NCBI GenBank assembly: GCA_016763475.1
Contig: JAESTV010000049.1
Span: forward strand, 1 to 39,302
Direction: 5' to 3'
Source: Roseicyclus sp.
GTDB lineage: Bacteria > Pseudomonadota > Alphaproteobacteria > Rhodobacterales > Rhodobacteraceae
Length of the DNA stretch: 39,302 nucleotides
Positions 8,598 through 18,977 of the stretch are shown here, one piece after another. Positions within the stretch are counted from its first letter, which is position 1. The number at the start of each line of letters is the position of its first letter. Made by a program: the position numbers and the translations under genes. The notes below the pieces were generated by a model. The model saw nothing but the letters and a program-made list of their open reading frames with translations. It did not search any database and had not been told where the DNA came from.

Positions 8598-11257
8598 CAG
8601 ATCAACCCCTCCCGTTGCCTGACGTTGACGCGCAGGGCCGCTCCTTCTGGCGCAATCTGTCAGTTGTGTGGCTGGTGCCGCTGCTGGCATTGGTTGTCGC
8701 ACTGGGCATCGCATGGCAGGCCTATACGGATCGTGGCAGTCTGGTTGAGATCCGCTTTCAAAACGGCGCCGGTGTTCAGGCGGGTGAAACAACCCTGCGC
8801 TACCGTGACGTTGTCATTGGTGAAGTTGAGAGGGTGCATTTCAGCGAAGACCTGCGGACGGTCATCGTTGATGTGCGGGTCGAAAATGCAATCCTGCCGT
8901 TCCTTGATGAGGATGCCTCGTTCTGGGTTGTCCGGCCCGAGATTTCTGCCCAAGGCGTCAGTGGTCTGTCGACGGTTGTGTCAGGTGTCTACATTGAAGG
9001 CGCGTGGGACAGTGATCCGGGGACGGCCACGCGCAGTTTCATCGGATTGGCGAACCCGCTGTTTGTGCGACCTGGTGAGGAGGGGCGGCGGATTACGCTA
9101 AACGTCTCCCCAGGTCTGCAATTGCAAGGTGGAGAGCCGCTGATTTTTCGGGGCCTCGAAGTTGGTCGGCTGGAAACACCCCGGTTGGTTGGTGAAGCGA
9201 TGTCCGTTCAGGTCGAAGCCTTTGTTCAAGCGCCATATGACACGCGCATATCTTCAGCGACGCGGTTCTGGGACAGCTCGGGGTTTTCCATTGATTTCGA
9301 CTCGAATGGCTTGTCACTTGATGTCGAAAGCCTTGCCTCGCTGGTTGGTGGCGGCATCGAGTTTGATGAGGTCTACAGCAACGGCGCAGAGATACCTGAC
9401 GGGCTTCGATTTGATATTTTCGCTTCGGAAGAGGCCGCACGTGCCAGCGCCTTTGTCGCGGATATCGTAGGTGAAGTGCCGGTGTCGGTGCAATTCACCA
9501 ACTACACCCGTGGCCTGCGCCCCGGTCTGGTTGTGCAAATGGATGGAGTGCGCATCGGTCAGATCTCAGCGGTCACGGTTCATTCCTTTGAAACGCCCAC
9601 GGGGATGGAGCGCCGCCATGTTGCCAGCCTTTTGCTGGATGCAACTGCAATGGGGCTGCCCGAGGGGTCCGGCCCTGCGGAGGTGTACGAGTTTCTTGCG
9701 GACGCCGTTGATGACGGTCTGCGCGCTCGTCTGTTGTCGGCAGGCCTGATCACGGCGGATTTCAGGATGGACCTGGCGGTGATGATTTCACCTGACCCTG
9801 CCAGTTTTGACCGCACGGCGGCTCCGTTCCCGCGCATTCCGGCGATTTCCACACAAAGGCCCACCGTCAATGCCACCGCAGAGGGCGTGTTGGAACGGGT
9901 TGCGGCGTTGCCGTTTGAGCGGCTCCTGACTCAGACAATCGACACATTGGCCAGTATCGAGACCCTGGCCGGTGACCAAGGGCTGCAAGAAGTGCAGCAG
10001 GAAGTGGTCTCGCTTCTGAGTGACGCCCGAGGTCTGATCACAAACGAAGATACGCAAGCCATCCCCGGTACCGCCTTCGCGGTCATGGATGATCTGCGTG
10101 CCGTGCTGGCGGAGTTGCGCGAAAGTGGAAGCATTGCGGCGTTGACCTCTGTTCTGGCACAGGCTGATACGGCCATGGGTTCCATCACCGAGGCGAGTGT
10201 TGATCTGCCCGCCCTGCTGGAGAACCTTTCCACCCTGTCCGCAACCGCCGCCGCCCTTGATCTGGACACGCTTGTGGCCTCCGCCTCGTCCGTCCTTGCC
10301 AACGCGGATAGCTTTCTGTCGAGCGAAGATCTTGCTGATGTGCCACCTGCCTTGTCAGCCGCCATGGCTGATCTGGAAACGCTGCTGGCCGAGCTGAATG
10401 CCGCGGATGTCGCGGGCAGCCTCACCGCCACGCTTGCCTCGGCGAACGCCGTCCTGGTGCAAGCGGACACGGCGATGGGCCCGTTGACGGACGCAAGCGT
10501 TCATCTGCCCGCCTTGTTGGAGAACCTGGCCACGTTGTCTGAAACCACCGCAGCGCTTGAGTTGGAAGCGTTGGTGACATCGGCCTCCACGGTCCTCGCC
10601 ACCGCTGATACATTCCTGTCCGGCGAAGATCTTGCCAGCGTGCCGCCTGCCTTGTCAGCGGCTATGAGTAATCTGGAGATCTTGCTGGCTGACCTGACAG
10701 AAGCAGACGTTGTGGGCAGCCTCACCACCACGCTTGCCTCAGCGGACGCTGTCCTGGCGCAGGCGGACACCGCCATGGGTCCGATCACAGAGGCCAGCGC
10801 CCTTCTGCCCGGCATGGTGGAAAACTTCGCCGCCCTGTCGGAAACCGCCGCAGCGCTTGAAATAGAAGCATTGGTGACCTCCGCCGCAACGGTTCTGGCT
10901 GCTGCTGATACCTTCCTGTCCGACGAAGACCTCGCGGCAGTGCCCCCCGCCCTATCTTCTGCGTTGGCTGAATTGGAGACGTTGTTGGCTGACCTGACCG
11001 CCGCGGATGTTGTCAGCTCCCTGAACGCAACTCTGGAATCCACCGAAGCTGCCGCAAGTGAATTACCGGGGCTGGTGACACAAACCGAGGCCGTATTGGC
11101 CCAGATCGGGGCATTGTCGTCTGTATATGGCACAAGATCTGCGTTCCTGACCGAAGCCATGGATGTGTTACGAGAGATCACCTCTGCCGCGCGGTCCATC
11201 GCTCAATTGGCGCGTACAATTGAGCGTAACCCGAACTCACTTTTGACTGGACGTTGA
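8594..11257 (+). CDS. pqiB: PqiB/MCE-domain protein with a long repeat-containing C-terminal region
   Basis: ATGA overlap with the previous gene; one TM segment, three MCE domains (e.g. VEIRFQNGAGVQAGETTLRYRDVVIGEV), then Ala/Leu-rich repeats. Confidence 0.9.
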   Translation: MTDQPLPLPDVDAQGRSFWRNLSVVWLVPLLALVVALGIAWQAYTDRGSLVEIRFQNGAGVQAGETTLRYRDVVIGEVERVHFSEDLRTVIVDVRVENAILPFLDEDASFWVVRPEISAQGVSGLSTVVSGVYIEGAWDSDPGTATRSFIGLANPLFVRPGEEGRRITLNVSPGLQLQGGEPLIFRGLEVGRLETPRLVGEAMSVQVEAFVQAPYDTRISSATRFWDSSGFSIDFDSNGLSLDVESLASLVGGGIEFDEVYSNGAEIPDGLRFDIFASEEAARASAFVADIVGEVPVSVQFTNYTRGLRPGLVVQMDGVRIGQISAVTVHSFETPTGMERRHVASLLLDATAMGLPEGSGPAEVYEFLADAVDDGLRARLLSAGLITADFRMDLAVMISPDPASFDRTAAPFPRIPAISTQRPTVNATAEGVLERVAALPFERLLTQTIDTLASIETLAGDQGLQEVQQEVVSLLSDARGLITNEDTQAIPGTAFAVMDDLRAVLAELRESGSIAALTSVLAQADTAMGSITEASVDLPALLENLSTLSATAAALDLDTLVASASSVLANADSFLSSEDLADVPPALSAAMADLETLLAELNAADVAGSLTATLASANAVLVQADTAMGPLTDASVHLPALLENLATLSETTAALELEALVTSASTVLATADTFLSGEDLASVPPALSAAMSNLEILLADLTEADVVGSLTTTLASADAVLAQADTAMGPITEASALLPGMVENFAALSETAAALEIEALVTSAATVLAAADTFLSDEDLAAVPPALSSALAELETLLADLTAADVVSSLNATLESTEAAASELPGLVTQTEAVLAQIGALSSVYGTRSAFLTEAMDVLREITSAARSIAQLARTIERNPNSLLTGR
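10141..11040 (+). repeat. three 300-bp (100-aa) tandem repeats within pqiB
   Basis: e.g. GAAGATCTTGCTGATGTGCCACCTGCCTTGTCAGCC near 10325 recurs near 10625 and 10925; QADTAMGxxTxAS..LPxxxENxxxLS recurs every 100 aa. Confidence 0.92.
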
Positions 11258-11821
11258 ATGATGTTGCCACGTTTATCTTTGATCGTCGCCCTGCTTGCGC
11301 TGTCTGGTTGCGGGGGCAGCAACGACCTCTTCCTGGTGCCAAATACTCCGATGGCGGAACAAATTCGTGTCAACACCCGCAGCCTTGAAGTGCGTGACGT
11401 GGTGCTTCCCGCTTATGCCGCGGAAGCCGACATTCTGGTGCAGGAAGCGGATGGCGCATTGCGCCCGGTGCCCGGGGCGTTGTGGGCGGATGATCCGCGA
11501 ACCGGGATCACCCAGGCGTTGGCGCTACAGCTGGATCAGGGCACCACGGCCACGGTCTCAGCCGAACCGTGGCCGCTTTTTGATGGCCCTGATCGCTCGG
11601 TGCAGGTCACAATTGACCGCATGGTTGCCCACGCCGAGGGTAATTTTGAACTGGGCGGCCAGTTTGCAATGATCTCCCGCACCGGAACGGCCCGAGAGTT
11701 TTTGCGCCGCTTTAGTATCCGCGAACCGCTGGCAGGCACGGACCCGCAGGCGGTTGCTGCCGCGCTTGGTCGCGCGTTGACCAGCCTGACCACCGAGATC
11801 GCGGGCAGCATCGCGCGATAG
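11258..11821 (+). CDS. pqiC: PqiC/YmbA-type ABC-transport auxiliary lipoprotein
   Basis: Lipobox LLALSGCGG; starts directly after the pqiB stop. Confidence 0.8.
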   Translation: MMLPRLSLIVALLALSGCGGSNDLFLVPNTPMAEQIRVNTRSLEVRDVVLPAYAAEADILVQEADGALRPVPGALWADDPRTGITQALALQLDQGTTATVSAEPWPLFDGPDRSVQVTIDRMVAHAEGNFELGGQFAMISRTGTAREFLRRFSIREPLAGTDPQAVAAALGRALTSLTTEIAGSIAR

Positions 11822-11950
11822 CTTTGGTCCACGCGGGTGGTTTGCGACCCTGACGGTGGGCAAACAGTTCGCCCCAATCAGCGCCGGGCGCGGGTTGGAC
11901 AGATCTTCTAGCCTAAAGATCAGGTTTCTAAACCCGACATCTCCGACCAG

Positions 11951-12781
11951 TTAGCAGTCAAGCCGGTAGGCGGTGACTGCATTCAGCCCAAAAATCGCGT
12001 CAACTTCGGGCTGGGTCATGGCCGACAGAAGCGTTTGGGTTGCTGAGTGCCAGTCCTGATAGGTTGCTGCAAGCGTGCAGACAGGCCAATCACTGCCCCA
12101 AATAAGACGGTCAGGTCCGAAGGTGGCAATCAGGTGTTCGACGTAGGGGCGCAGATCCTCAACGCTCCAATTCTTACCCGCTTCGGTCACCAAACCTGAC
12201 AGTTTGCAGGAGGCATCTGTTGTTTCTGCCAACTCTGCCATGTCGTCGAACCATTCGCCTGTCGCCTGCTCTGCTATTTGCGGTTTTGAGCCGTGGTCGA
12301 TGATTGTTCGAAGGTTCGGGTGGCGCAGCAGAAGCTGTTGCAACGCCTTGAGGTGCCGGGGCAGGGTCAGCGCGTCAAAGGTCAGGTCCTCAGCGATCAT
12401 CATCTCAAATGCGGGGGTCAGATCCGGGCGCAGCATCCAATTGGGATCAGGAATATCCTGTATCATTGGACGTAAGCCGACCAGGGCCGGGTTCTTTGCC
12501 AGCCGCGTGATCTCTTGTGGCGCGCCTTTGCTTTCGAAATCGACCCATCCAACAACGCCTTTGATAAACGAATGCCGCTCTGCAAGGGACAGCAGGTATT
12601 CGGTTTCGGCGATTGTCGGGGCCGCCTGAACCAGGATTGTGCCGTCGATGCCCAATTGCGCCAGCAGTGGGGCCAGATGCTCAGGGGCAAAGTCCCGAAA
12701 GATCGGCCCCATCTGTGGCGTCAGCCAGCCATAGTCCCCCCGATCAAGACGCCAGAAATGCTGATGGGCGTCGATTTTCAC
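11951..12781 (-). CDS. amidohydrolase, probable L-fuconolactonase
   Basis: MKIDAHQHFWRLDRGDYGWLTPQMGPIFRDF...LIWGSDWPVC; neighbours fit fucose catabolism. Confidence 0.85.
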   Translation of the reverse strand: MKIDAHQHFWRLDRGDYGWLTPQMGPIFRDFAPEHLAPLLAQLGIDGTILVQAAPTIAETEYLLSLAERHSFIKGVVGWVDFESKGAPQEITRLAKNPALVGLRPMIQDIPDPNWMLRPDLTPAFEMMIAEDLTFDALTLPRHLKALQQLLLRHPNLRTIIDHGSKPQIAEQATGEWFDDMAELAETTDASCKLSGLVTEAGKNWSVEDLRPYVEHLIATFGPDRLIWGSDWPVCTLAATYQDWHSATQTLLSAMTQPEVDAIFGLNAVTAYRLDC

Positions 12782-13209
12782 GGCGCAATAATCCCTTTCT
12801 TGAGGATGATGTTTCCATAGATCCGTTGCTCACCTGTCTGCACGATGGCGAAGGCGGTCTTGGCGCGGTCGTAGAACGCAAATCGCTCCAACGTGCCGGG
12901 TCTGGCGGGGTTATCTGCCACCGCGTCGATGATCCGGGTGAATTCATCGCAAATCGGCGGGGTTGTGTCTGGCTCACCGACCACCTGCATGGTCAGGGCC
13001 GGGTGATCGACAAAGCTGTCGAGTGGCATCACCGTAAGGATTGCCCCTAAAACGTCGGTCGCCGTTACGCCGTCCAGGCGGATACAATTCCGGTTCATGC
13101 TGGTCCCAGGGAAGTTTGCATCGGCAACGACAATCTCATCGCCGTGGCCCATTGCGCGCAGGGTATGGAGCAGGTCAGGTGACAGGATTGGCGGAATGTT
13201 ACGCAGCAT
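12778..13209 (-). CDS. fucU: RbsD/FucU family, probable L-fucose mutarotase
   Basis: MLRNIPPILSPDLLHTLRAMGHGDEIVVADANFPGTS; 4-nt ATGA overlap with the lactonase gene. Confidence 0.9.
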   Translation of the reverse strand: MLRNIPPILSPDLLHTLRAMGHGDEIVVADANFPGTSMNRNCIRLDGVTATDVLGAILTVMPLDSFVDHPALTMQVVGEPDTTPPICDEFTRIIDAVADNPARPGTLERFAFYDRAKTAFAIVQTGEQRIYGNIILKKGIIAP

Positions 13210-14251
13210 CGGGCACCTCCGTTGGCAACGGGGCGTCCGGGCGGATCAACCCCTCAGCCCGCAAATCCGACCACAACGCCGGGTCAATCGGCGTGCTCAG
13301 GAGCGCCACGTTTGCTTCAACTTCCGCGGCGCTGACGGCACCGGGAACCACTGTTTTCACACTTGTGTGGCCGAGCACAAATTGCAGCGCCGCAGCGATC
13401 AGCGGCGTGTTGTGGGCGGCGCAGACAGCTTCGATCTGGCGAACACGCTCCAGAATATGCTCTGGCGCGGGGGCATAATTGTAATGGGCATTGTCGATAG
13501 CGCCGGTCGCGAGGATGCCGGAGTTGTAGGGCCCGCCAAGAATGATCCCGACATCACGTTTTGCACAGAGCGGAAGGAAGGTCTCCAGCGCGTCCTGTTC
13601 CAGAAGCGTGTAGCGACCCGCCAGCAGGAACCCGTCAAAATCACCCAACCCGAGCAGGCGCTCGCAGACCTGCCATTCGTTCACCCCGGCGCCGATGGCG
13701 GCAATTTCGCCTGCGTCACGCAGCTCAACCAGCGCGCGATAGCCGCCGTGGTCAAACAACTCACGGACCCGCATGTCACTGGCGTCCTGCGAGCCTTGGG
13801 AGAAGGCACAGACATCATGGACCAACAAGATATCAGCTTTCGCCACCCCAAGCCGGGTTTTGCTTTCCTCGTAGCTCCGCATCACCCCGTCATAGGAATA
13901 GTCGAAGACAATGCGTTTTTGCGGCACATCGACAAAGGCTTCGGGAGTGACCTCATCGGGGGCGCAATCCACCAGCAGGCGGCCGACTTTGGTTGCCAGT
14001 TGAATGTCGGCGCGACCGAACCGGGCAAGGCCCTCCCCAAAGCGCATCTCCGAGCGGCCAAGGCCATATTGCGGCGCGGTGTCGAAATACCGAATGCCTG
14101 CGTCAAACGCGGCCTGTAGCGCCGCTTGGGCGTCTTCATCACTGACTTTTCGGTACAGGTTGCCAAGCGGCGCGCCGCCAAACCCCATCCGCGTCAGGGG
14201 AACGGGAATCTTGGTCCGGTTGTTCAGGAGGGTTGTGTCGGATGCTTTCAT
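13199..14251 (-). CDS. aldo/keto reductase, probable L-fucose (6-deoxyhexose) 1-dehydrogenase
   Basis: LTRMGFGGAPLGNLYRKVSDEDAQAALQAAFDAGIRYFDTAPQYGLGRSEMRFGEGL. Confidence 0.87.
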   Translation of the reverse strand: MKASDTTLLNNRTKIPVPLTRMGFGGAPLGNLYRKVSDEDAQAALQAAFDAGIRYFDTAPQYGLGRSEMRFGEGLARFGRADIQLATKVGRLLVDCAPDEVTPEAFVDVPQKRIVFDYSYDGVMRSYEESKTRLGVAKADILLVHDVCAFSQGSQDASDMRVRELFDHGGYRALVELRDAGEIAAIGAGVNEWQVCERLLGLGDFDGFLLAGRYTLLEQDALETFLPLCAKRDVGIILGGPYNSGILATGAIDNAHYNYAPAPEHILERVRQIEAVCAAHNTPLIAAALQFVLGHTSVKTVVPGAVSAAEVEANVALLSTPIDPALWSDLRAEGLIRPDAPLPTEVPDAA

Positions 14252-14302
14252 TCTCGGATCCTCCTCAGATCCGCGGCACAGGGCAAAAGCCGTGGTGGCC
14301 GG

Positions 14303-15016
14303 TTAGGGGCGGAAAAGTTCAGGGTGTTGTTCTTCCAACGGTTCGATTCGGTTGATGAGCTGCCCAAGATGGAGGCGCATCCGGGCCTTTGCCTGATCCG
14401 GGTCACGGCTGCGGATTGCATCCAAAATGGCTATGTGTTCGCCAACAGATTCCGCGGGCCGCCCTGGCTCGGGCAAGATCAACAAACGTGCGCGCTTGAG
14501 TTGAAGGGAGACGGTTGCAGCCACCGAGGACACTTTTGGATAGCCGGTGAATTCCATGATCAGGGCGTGAAATTCTTCATCAGCTTTGAAAAATCCGTCG
14601 CGATCATTATCGTCAGCCAGTAATCCCTGTAGCCGGACGTTCCGTGACAGCTGGGTGAATTGTTCGTCTGTATGGTGACAGGCAACCTGACCGACAGCGG
14701 CCAACTCCAACGCCTCGCGCAGGAACATCGCCTCGCGGATTTCATCAAGTGAGAAGCTGGATACCTTGGTTGCGGATTGCGGGATCACATCAACCAACCC
14801 CTCAGCCGCCAATCGGGCAATTGCCTCCGATACCGGGTGGCGGGACACCCCCAATTGGTCACAGATCACCGCCTTCTGCAAAACTGATCCGGGTGGATAA
14901 GCCATTGAAAAGATGGCTTCGCGCAACGCCTGATACACCCGTTGCGCGAGTGACCCCGAGAAGTTTCTCAGGTCCGATAAGGTTTCAGGTTTTGAGACCA
15001 TGGCTGCGTCTTTCAT
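14303..15016 (-). CDS. GntR family regulator (FadR/FCD subfamily)
   Basis: RVYQALREAIFSMAYPPGSVLQKAVICDQLGVSRHPVSEAIARLAAEGLVDVIPQSATKVS; start may be 15001. Confidence 0.9.
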   Translation of the reverse strand: MKDAAMVSKPETLSDLRNFSGSLAQRVYQALREAIFSMAYPPGSVLQKAVICDQLGVSRHPVSEAIARLAAEGLVDVIPQSATKVSSFSLDEIREAMFLREALELAAVGQVACHHTDEQFTQLSRNVRLQGLLADDNDRDGFFKADEEFHALIMEFTGYPKVSSVAATVSLQLKRARLLILPEPGRPAESVGEHIAILDAIRSRDPDQAKARMRLHLGQLINRIEPLEEQHPELFRP

Positions 15017-15058
15017 ACTAACATGTTAGTTGACAGGGTGCATTTGTCAATCTACGAC
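15017..15058 (+). promoter_or_regulatory. candidate GntR operator plus sigma70-like promoter of the plus-strand fucose operon
   Basis: Perfect 14-bp palindrome ACTAACATGTTAGT (15017-15030) followed by TTGACA-N17-TACGAC (15030-15058). Confidence 0.55.
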
Positions 15059-15114
15059 TCCCTACATCCGCAGTGCTGGTTTTTGTCCGGAAAATGCAAG
15101 GGAACGTTACGTTC

Positions 15115-16638
15115 ATGGGGTCTTCCGCCAAATCAATCCGCCTGCAACCGTCTGACAATGTTGTGATTGCCTTGCGCGATTTCCAGGCTGGAGAACTGGT
15201 GGAAGGCGTTTCAGCCCCGACCAGCCAAACGGTGTTACGGGGCCACAAAATTGCAGCGGCGCCAATTGCCGCCGGGACCAACGTTCTGCGCTACGGCCAG
15301 GTTATCGGTCAGGCAAAGGCTGATATCGCGCCGGGTGAACATGTGCACGTACACAACCTTGGGATGGGTGAACACACGCAGGACTATGCCTTCGCAAGCC
15401 AGAACGCCGCGCTGCTGCCAATAGATGAGGCCCGCAGTTTCATGGGATACCCCCGCGCCGATGGCCGCGTCGGGACGCGAAACTATATTGGCATTTTGAC
15501 ATCGGTTAATTGTTCAGGCTCGGTGGCGCGGTTCATCGCGGAAGCTGCCGAAAAATCCGGCCTTCTGGATGGGTTTCCAAATATCGACGGGATTGTTCCG
15601 ATTGTGCATGGCACCGGGTGTGGCATGTCGGCTGAGAATGAGGGCTACGCAACCCTGTTCCGCACCTTGGCAGGTTACGCGCAGCACCCGAATTTTGCCG
15701 GTATCTTGCTGATCGGGCTTGGCTGCGAAGTGATGCAGGTGGCCGATCTGGTTGGCGGACGTCCGATCCGTGCGGATGGCGTTTTGCGGTACATGACCAT
15801 TCAGGGTGAAGGCGGCACACGCAAGACAATTGAACGCGGCTTGTCCGAGCTGCAAGGCATTGCAGAGCTTGCAAACCGCGCCACTCGGGCGGCTGCCCCT
15901 GCATCGGAGCTGATGATCGGCATGCAATGTGGTGGGTCAGACGGCCATTCGGGCATTACCGCCAACCCCGCCCTTGGCTTCGCTTCGGATCTTCTGGTGC
16001 GCCACGGCGGCACCTCGATCCTGTCGGAAACACCTGAGATTTACGGCGCCGAGCATCTTCTGACCCGCCGCGCCGAGACCCCGGAGGTTGGCCAAAAACT
16101 GATTGATCTGATCCATTGGTGGGAAGATTACACCGCGCGTAATCAAGGTGAGATGGACAATAACCCATCCCCCGGCAACAAACGCGGCGGGCTGACAACG
16201 ATCCTGGAAAAATCACTGGGCGCGGTTGCCAAAAGTGGCACCGCCCCGCTGCGTGACGTCTACAAATTTGCGGAAAAGATCGACAAGCGCGGGTTTGTCT
16301 TCATGGATAGCCCCGGCTTTGATCCATGCTCTGTCACCGGGCAGATCGCCTCAGGGGCCAATCTGATTGTCTTTACAACCGGGCGAGGGTCCGTCTCGGG
16401 CTACCAGCCTGCGCCGTGTATCAAAGTGGCAACCAATTCCGAGATGTTTGCGCGGATGTCCGACGACATGGACCTGAATTGCGGGGACATCGTGACCGAT
16501 GGGGTCAGCCTTGAGGAAAAAGGGCATGAGATGTTCGATCTCTTCCTTCGGGTCGCATCGGGTGAGCATACCAAAAGTGAACAGCTGGGCTTTGGCGGGG
16601 TCGAATTTGTGCCCTGGCAAATTGGCGCGGTCATGTGA
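15115..16638 (+). CDS. UxaA family (altronate/galactarate-type) dehydratase, candidate L-fuconate dehydratase
   Basis: SAF-like N-terminus SIRLQPSDNVVIALRDF; FMGYPRADGRVGTRNYIGI; GTGCGM; GMQCGGSDGHSGITANPALG; SPGFDPCSVTGQIASGANLIVFTTGRGS; start set at MGSSAKSIRL. Confidence 0.87.
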   Translation: MGSSAKSIRLQPSDNVVIALRDFQAGELVEGVSAPTSQTVLRGHKIAAAPIAAGTNVLRYGQVIGQAKADIAPGEHVHVHNLGMGEHTQDYAFASQNAALLPIDEARSFMGYPRADGRVGTRNYIGILTSVNCSGSVARFIAEAAEKSGLLDGFPNIDGIVPIVHGTGCGMSAENEGYATLFRTLAGYAQHPNFAGILLIGLGCEVMQVADLVGGRPIRADGVLRYMTIQGEGGTRKTIERGLSELQGIAELANRATRAAAPASELMIGMQCGGSDGHSGITANPALGFASDLLVRHGGTSILSETPEIYGAEHLLTRRAETPEVGQKLIDLIHWWEDYTARNQGEMDNNPSPGNKRGGLTTILEKSLGAVAKSGTAPLRDVYKFAEKIDKRGFVFMDSPGFDPCSVTGQIASGANLIVFTTGRGSVSGYQPAPCIKVATNSEMFARMSDDMDLNCGDIVTDGVSLEEKGHEMFDLFLRVASGEHTKSEQLGFGGVEFVPWQIGAVM

Positions 16639-17417
16639 GCGCAATTCAGGACAACAAGAGAATGGCAATGAGACTTGACGGCAAAACAATTCTGATCACC
16701 GCAGCAGGCCAAGGCATCGGGCGGGCAAGCGCGCTTGCCTGTGCGGGCGAAGGCGCGCGGGTGATCGCAACGGATGTCAATGCCGAGGCGCTGGCCGCGC
16801 TGGCCGCTGAAAACAGCGCAATCGAGACACGGATTCTTGACGTCACCAATGGCGCAGACATTACCGCCATGGCCCAGGACCTCCCCGATCTTGACGGGCT
16901 GTTTAACTGCGCCGGTTTTGTGCATCACGGGACCATCCTTGACGTGTCCGACGAGGATTGGGCGTTCAGCATGAACCTGAATGTCACGTCGATGGTTCGT
17001 ATGTGCAAAGCCTTCCTGCCCGGCTTGTTGCGGCAGGCCGAGGTGACCGGAGCGGCGTCTGTGCTGAACATGGCGTCGATGGCGTCCTCGATCAAAGGCT
17101 TCCCGATGCGCACCGCTTACGGGGCCACCAAAGCCGCGGTCATTGGCCTGACCAAAGGCATCGCCGCAGATTTCGTGACCAAGGGCATTCGGTGCAACGC
17201 GTTGTGTCCCGGCACGGTGGATACGCCGTCTTTGCGTGGCCGGATCGCAGCCGCCGACGACCCGGTTCAGGCCGAGAAAGACTTCATCGCCCGCCAACCG
17301 ATGGGACGTCTGGCAAGGGTGTCGGACGTGACTCCGATGGTTGTCTACTTGTTGTCTGACGACAGCCGTTTCGTATCCGGGCAAGCGCTGTTGGTGGATG
17401 GTGGCGTCACGATCTGA
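16635..17417 (+). CDS. SDR family oxidoreductase, probable 2-keto-3-deoxy-L-fuconate dehydrogenase
   Basis: MRLDGKTILITAAGQGIGRASALACAGEGARVIATDVN; AYGATKAA; SGQALLVDGGVTI; likely true start about 16671. Confidence 0.87.
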   Translation: MSAIQDNKRMAMRLDGKTILITAAGQGIGRASALACAGEGARVIATDVNAEALAALAAENSAIETRILDVTNGADITAMAQDLPDLDGLFNCAGFVHHGTILDVSDEDWAFSMNLNVTSMVRMCKAFLPGLLRQAEVTGAASVLNMASMASSIKGFPMRTAYGATKAAVIGLTKGIAADFVTKGIRCNALCPGTVDTPSLRGRIAAADDPVQAEKDFIARQPMGRLARVSDVTPMVVYLLSDDSRFVSGQALLVDGGVTI

Positions 17418-17447
17418 GTTCGGAGAGCAGCGTTTGGGAGGGCGAAT

Positions 17448-18977
17448 TTGATGAACACTATTGTTGAGATGACAGGGATCGAAAAACGCTTCCCCGGCGT
17501 TCATGCGTTGAAGAATGTTCAGTTTGACCTGCGCGAAGGAGAGGTTCACGCCCTCATGGGTGAGAACGGTGCCGGCAAATCGACGCTGATGAAAATCCTG
17601 TCCGGGATTTATAAGCGCGATGGTGGCGCGTTGCGGATCAATGGTGACCCCGCCGACCCGAACAGCCCCCGTGAAGCGCAAGACCTTGGCATTGGGATCA
17701 TCCATCAGGAACTGAGCCTGATGAATGATCTGACGGCGGCTCAAAACATCTTCATCGGGCGCGAACCCCGGCGCAGTTTTGGACGGCTTGACGAAGCGGC
17801 CCTGAACCAGGGCGCCGCAGATATCTTTGCGACGATGAACCTGAACCTCGACCCCCGCGCGATTGTCGGTTCCCTCACCATCGCCAAGCAGCAAATGATC
17901 GAGATCGCAAAAGCCCTGTCCTATCGCTCCAAAGTCCTGGTTATGGATGAACCGACCGCAGCCCTGAACGAAGCGGAAATCGCCGAGCTTTTTGTGATCA
18001 TCCGCCAGCTGAAGGCGGAGGGTGTCGGGATCATCTATATCAGCCACAAAATGGATGAACTGAAGCGGATCGCGGACCGCGTGACTATTATGCGGGACGG
18101 TGAATATGTCGGCACGTTTGAGGCGGCTGATACGCCGATCAGCACTGTCATCTCGCTGATGGTCGGGCGTGAGGTTACCGAGAAACCGCTGCATGTGCCC
18201 GACACGTCCGGCGCAGAGGTGGCGCTTGAGGTCACGGGCCTGACCCGTGGGCGCGACATCCAGGATGTCTCATTTTCAGTCAAGAAGGGTGAGATTCTGG
18301 GCTTCGCCGGGCTGATGGGTGCAGGCAGGACCGAGGTCGCGCGGGCAATATTTGGTGCCGATCCCCGTGACAGCGGTGAAATCAGGGTTCACGGGCACCT
18401 CTGCCATATCAAGACCCCCAGCGACGCGGTGGCGGCGGGCATCGGGTATCTTTCGGAAGACCGCAAACATTTCGGTGTCGCCGTGGGAATGGATGTCCGC
18501 GCCAATATCGCCATGGCCAGCCTCAGGAGGTTCACCAGCCGTATCGGTGTGTTGCAGGAAAGGATGATGCGGGAGGTGTCGGTCAAATACATCAACCGTC
18601 TTGGCATTCGCACCCCATCCGACCAGCAAGAGGTGCGGCTGCTGTCGGGGGGGAACCAGCAAAAGGTGGTGATCGCCAAATGGCTGCTTCGAGACTGTGA
18701 CATCCTGTTTTTTGATGAACCGACGCGCGGTATCGACGTGGGCGCAAAATCCGAGATCTACAAGCTGCTTGAAGACCTGGCGCAGCAGGGGCGCGCGATC
18801 ATCGTCATCTCGTCCGAACTGCCCGAGGTCATGCGGTTAAGCCACCGCATTGCGGTGATGTGTGAAGGCCGCCTGACCGGTATCTTGCCCGGCGGTGCCA
18901 CAACGACCCAGGAAGAAATTATGCAATTGGCCACGCAGCGCCACGCGGTGATGGCACCTACGGGAGCCGTCCAATGA
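17448..18977 (+). CDS. sugar ABC transporter ATP-binding protein (RbsA-like, two nucleotide-binding domains)
   Basis: Walker [46 protein letters not shown]. Confidence 0.95.
   Translation: MMNTIVEMTGIEKRFPGVHALKNVQFDLREGEVHALMGENGAGKSTLMKILSGIYKRDGGALRINGDPADPNSPREAQDLGIGIIHQELSLMNDLTAAQNIFIGREPRRSFGRLDEAALNQGAADIFATMNLNLDPRAIVGSLTIAKQQMIEIAKALSYRSKVLVMDEPTAALNEAEIAELFVIIRQLKAEGVGIIYISHKMDELKRIADRVTIMRDGEYVGTFEAADTPISTVISLMVGREVTEKPLHVPDTSGAEVALEVTGLTRGRDIQDVSFSVKKGEILGFAGLMGAGRTEVARAIFGADPRDSGEIRVHGHLCHIKTPSDAVAAGIGYLSEDRKHFGVAVGMDVRANIAMASLRRFTSRIGVLQERMMREVSVKYINRLGIRTPSDQQEVRLLSGGNQQKVVIAKWLLRDCDILFFDEPTRGIDVGAKSEIYKLLEDLAQQGRAIIVISSELPEVMRLSHRIAVMCEGRLTGILPGGATTTQEEIMQLATQRHAVMAPTGAVQ

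Noticed and set aside
16401-18194. 597-aa minus-strand ORF
   Set aside because: Antisense to the UxaA, SDR and ABC ATPase genes, which have clear motifs; His/Arg/Asp-rich composition typical of an antisense frame in GC-rich DNA.
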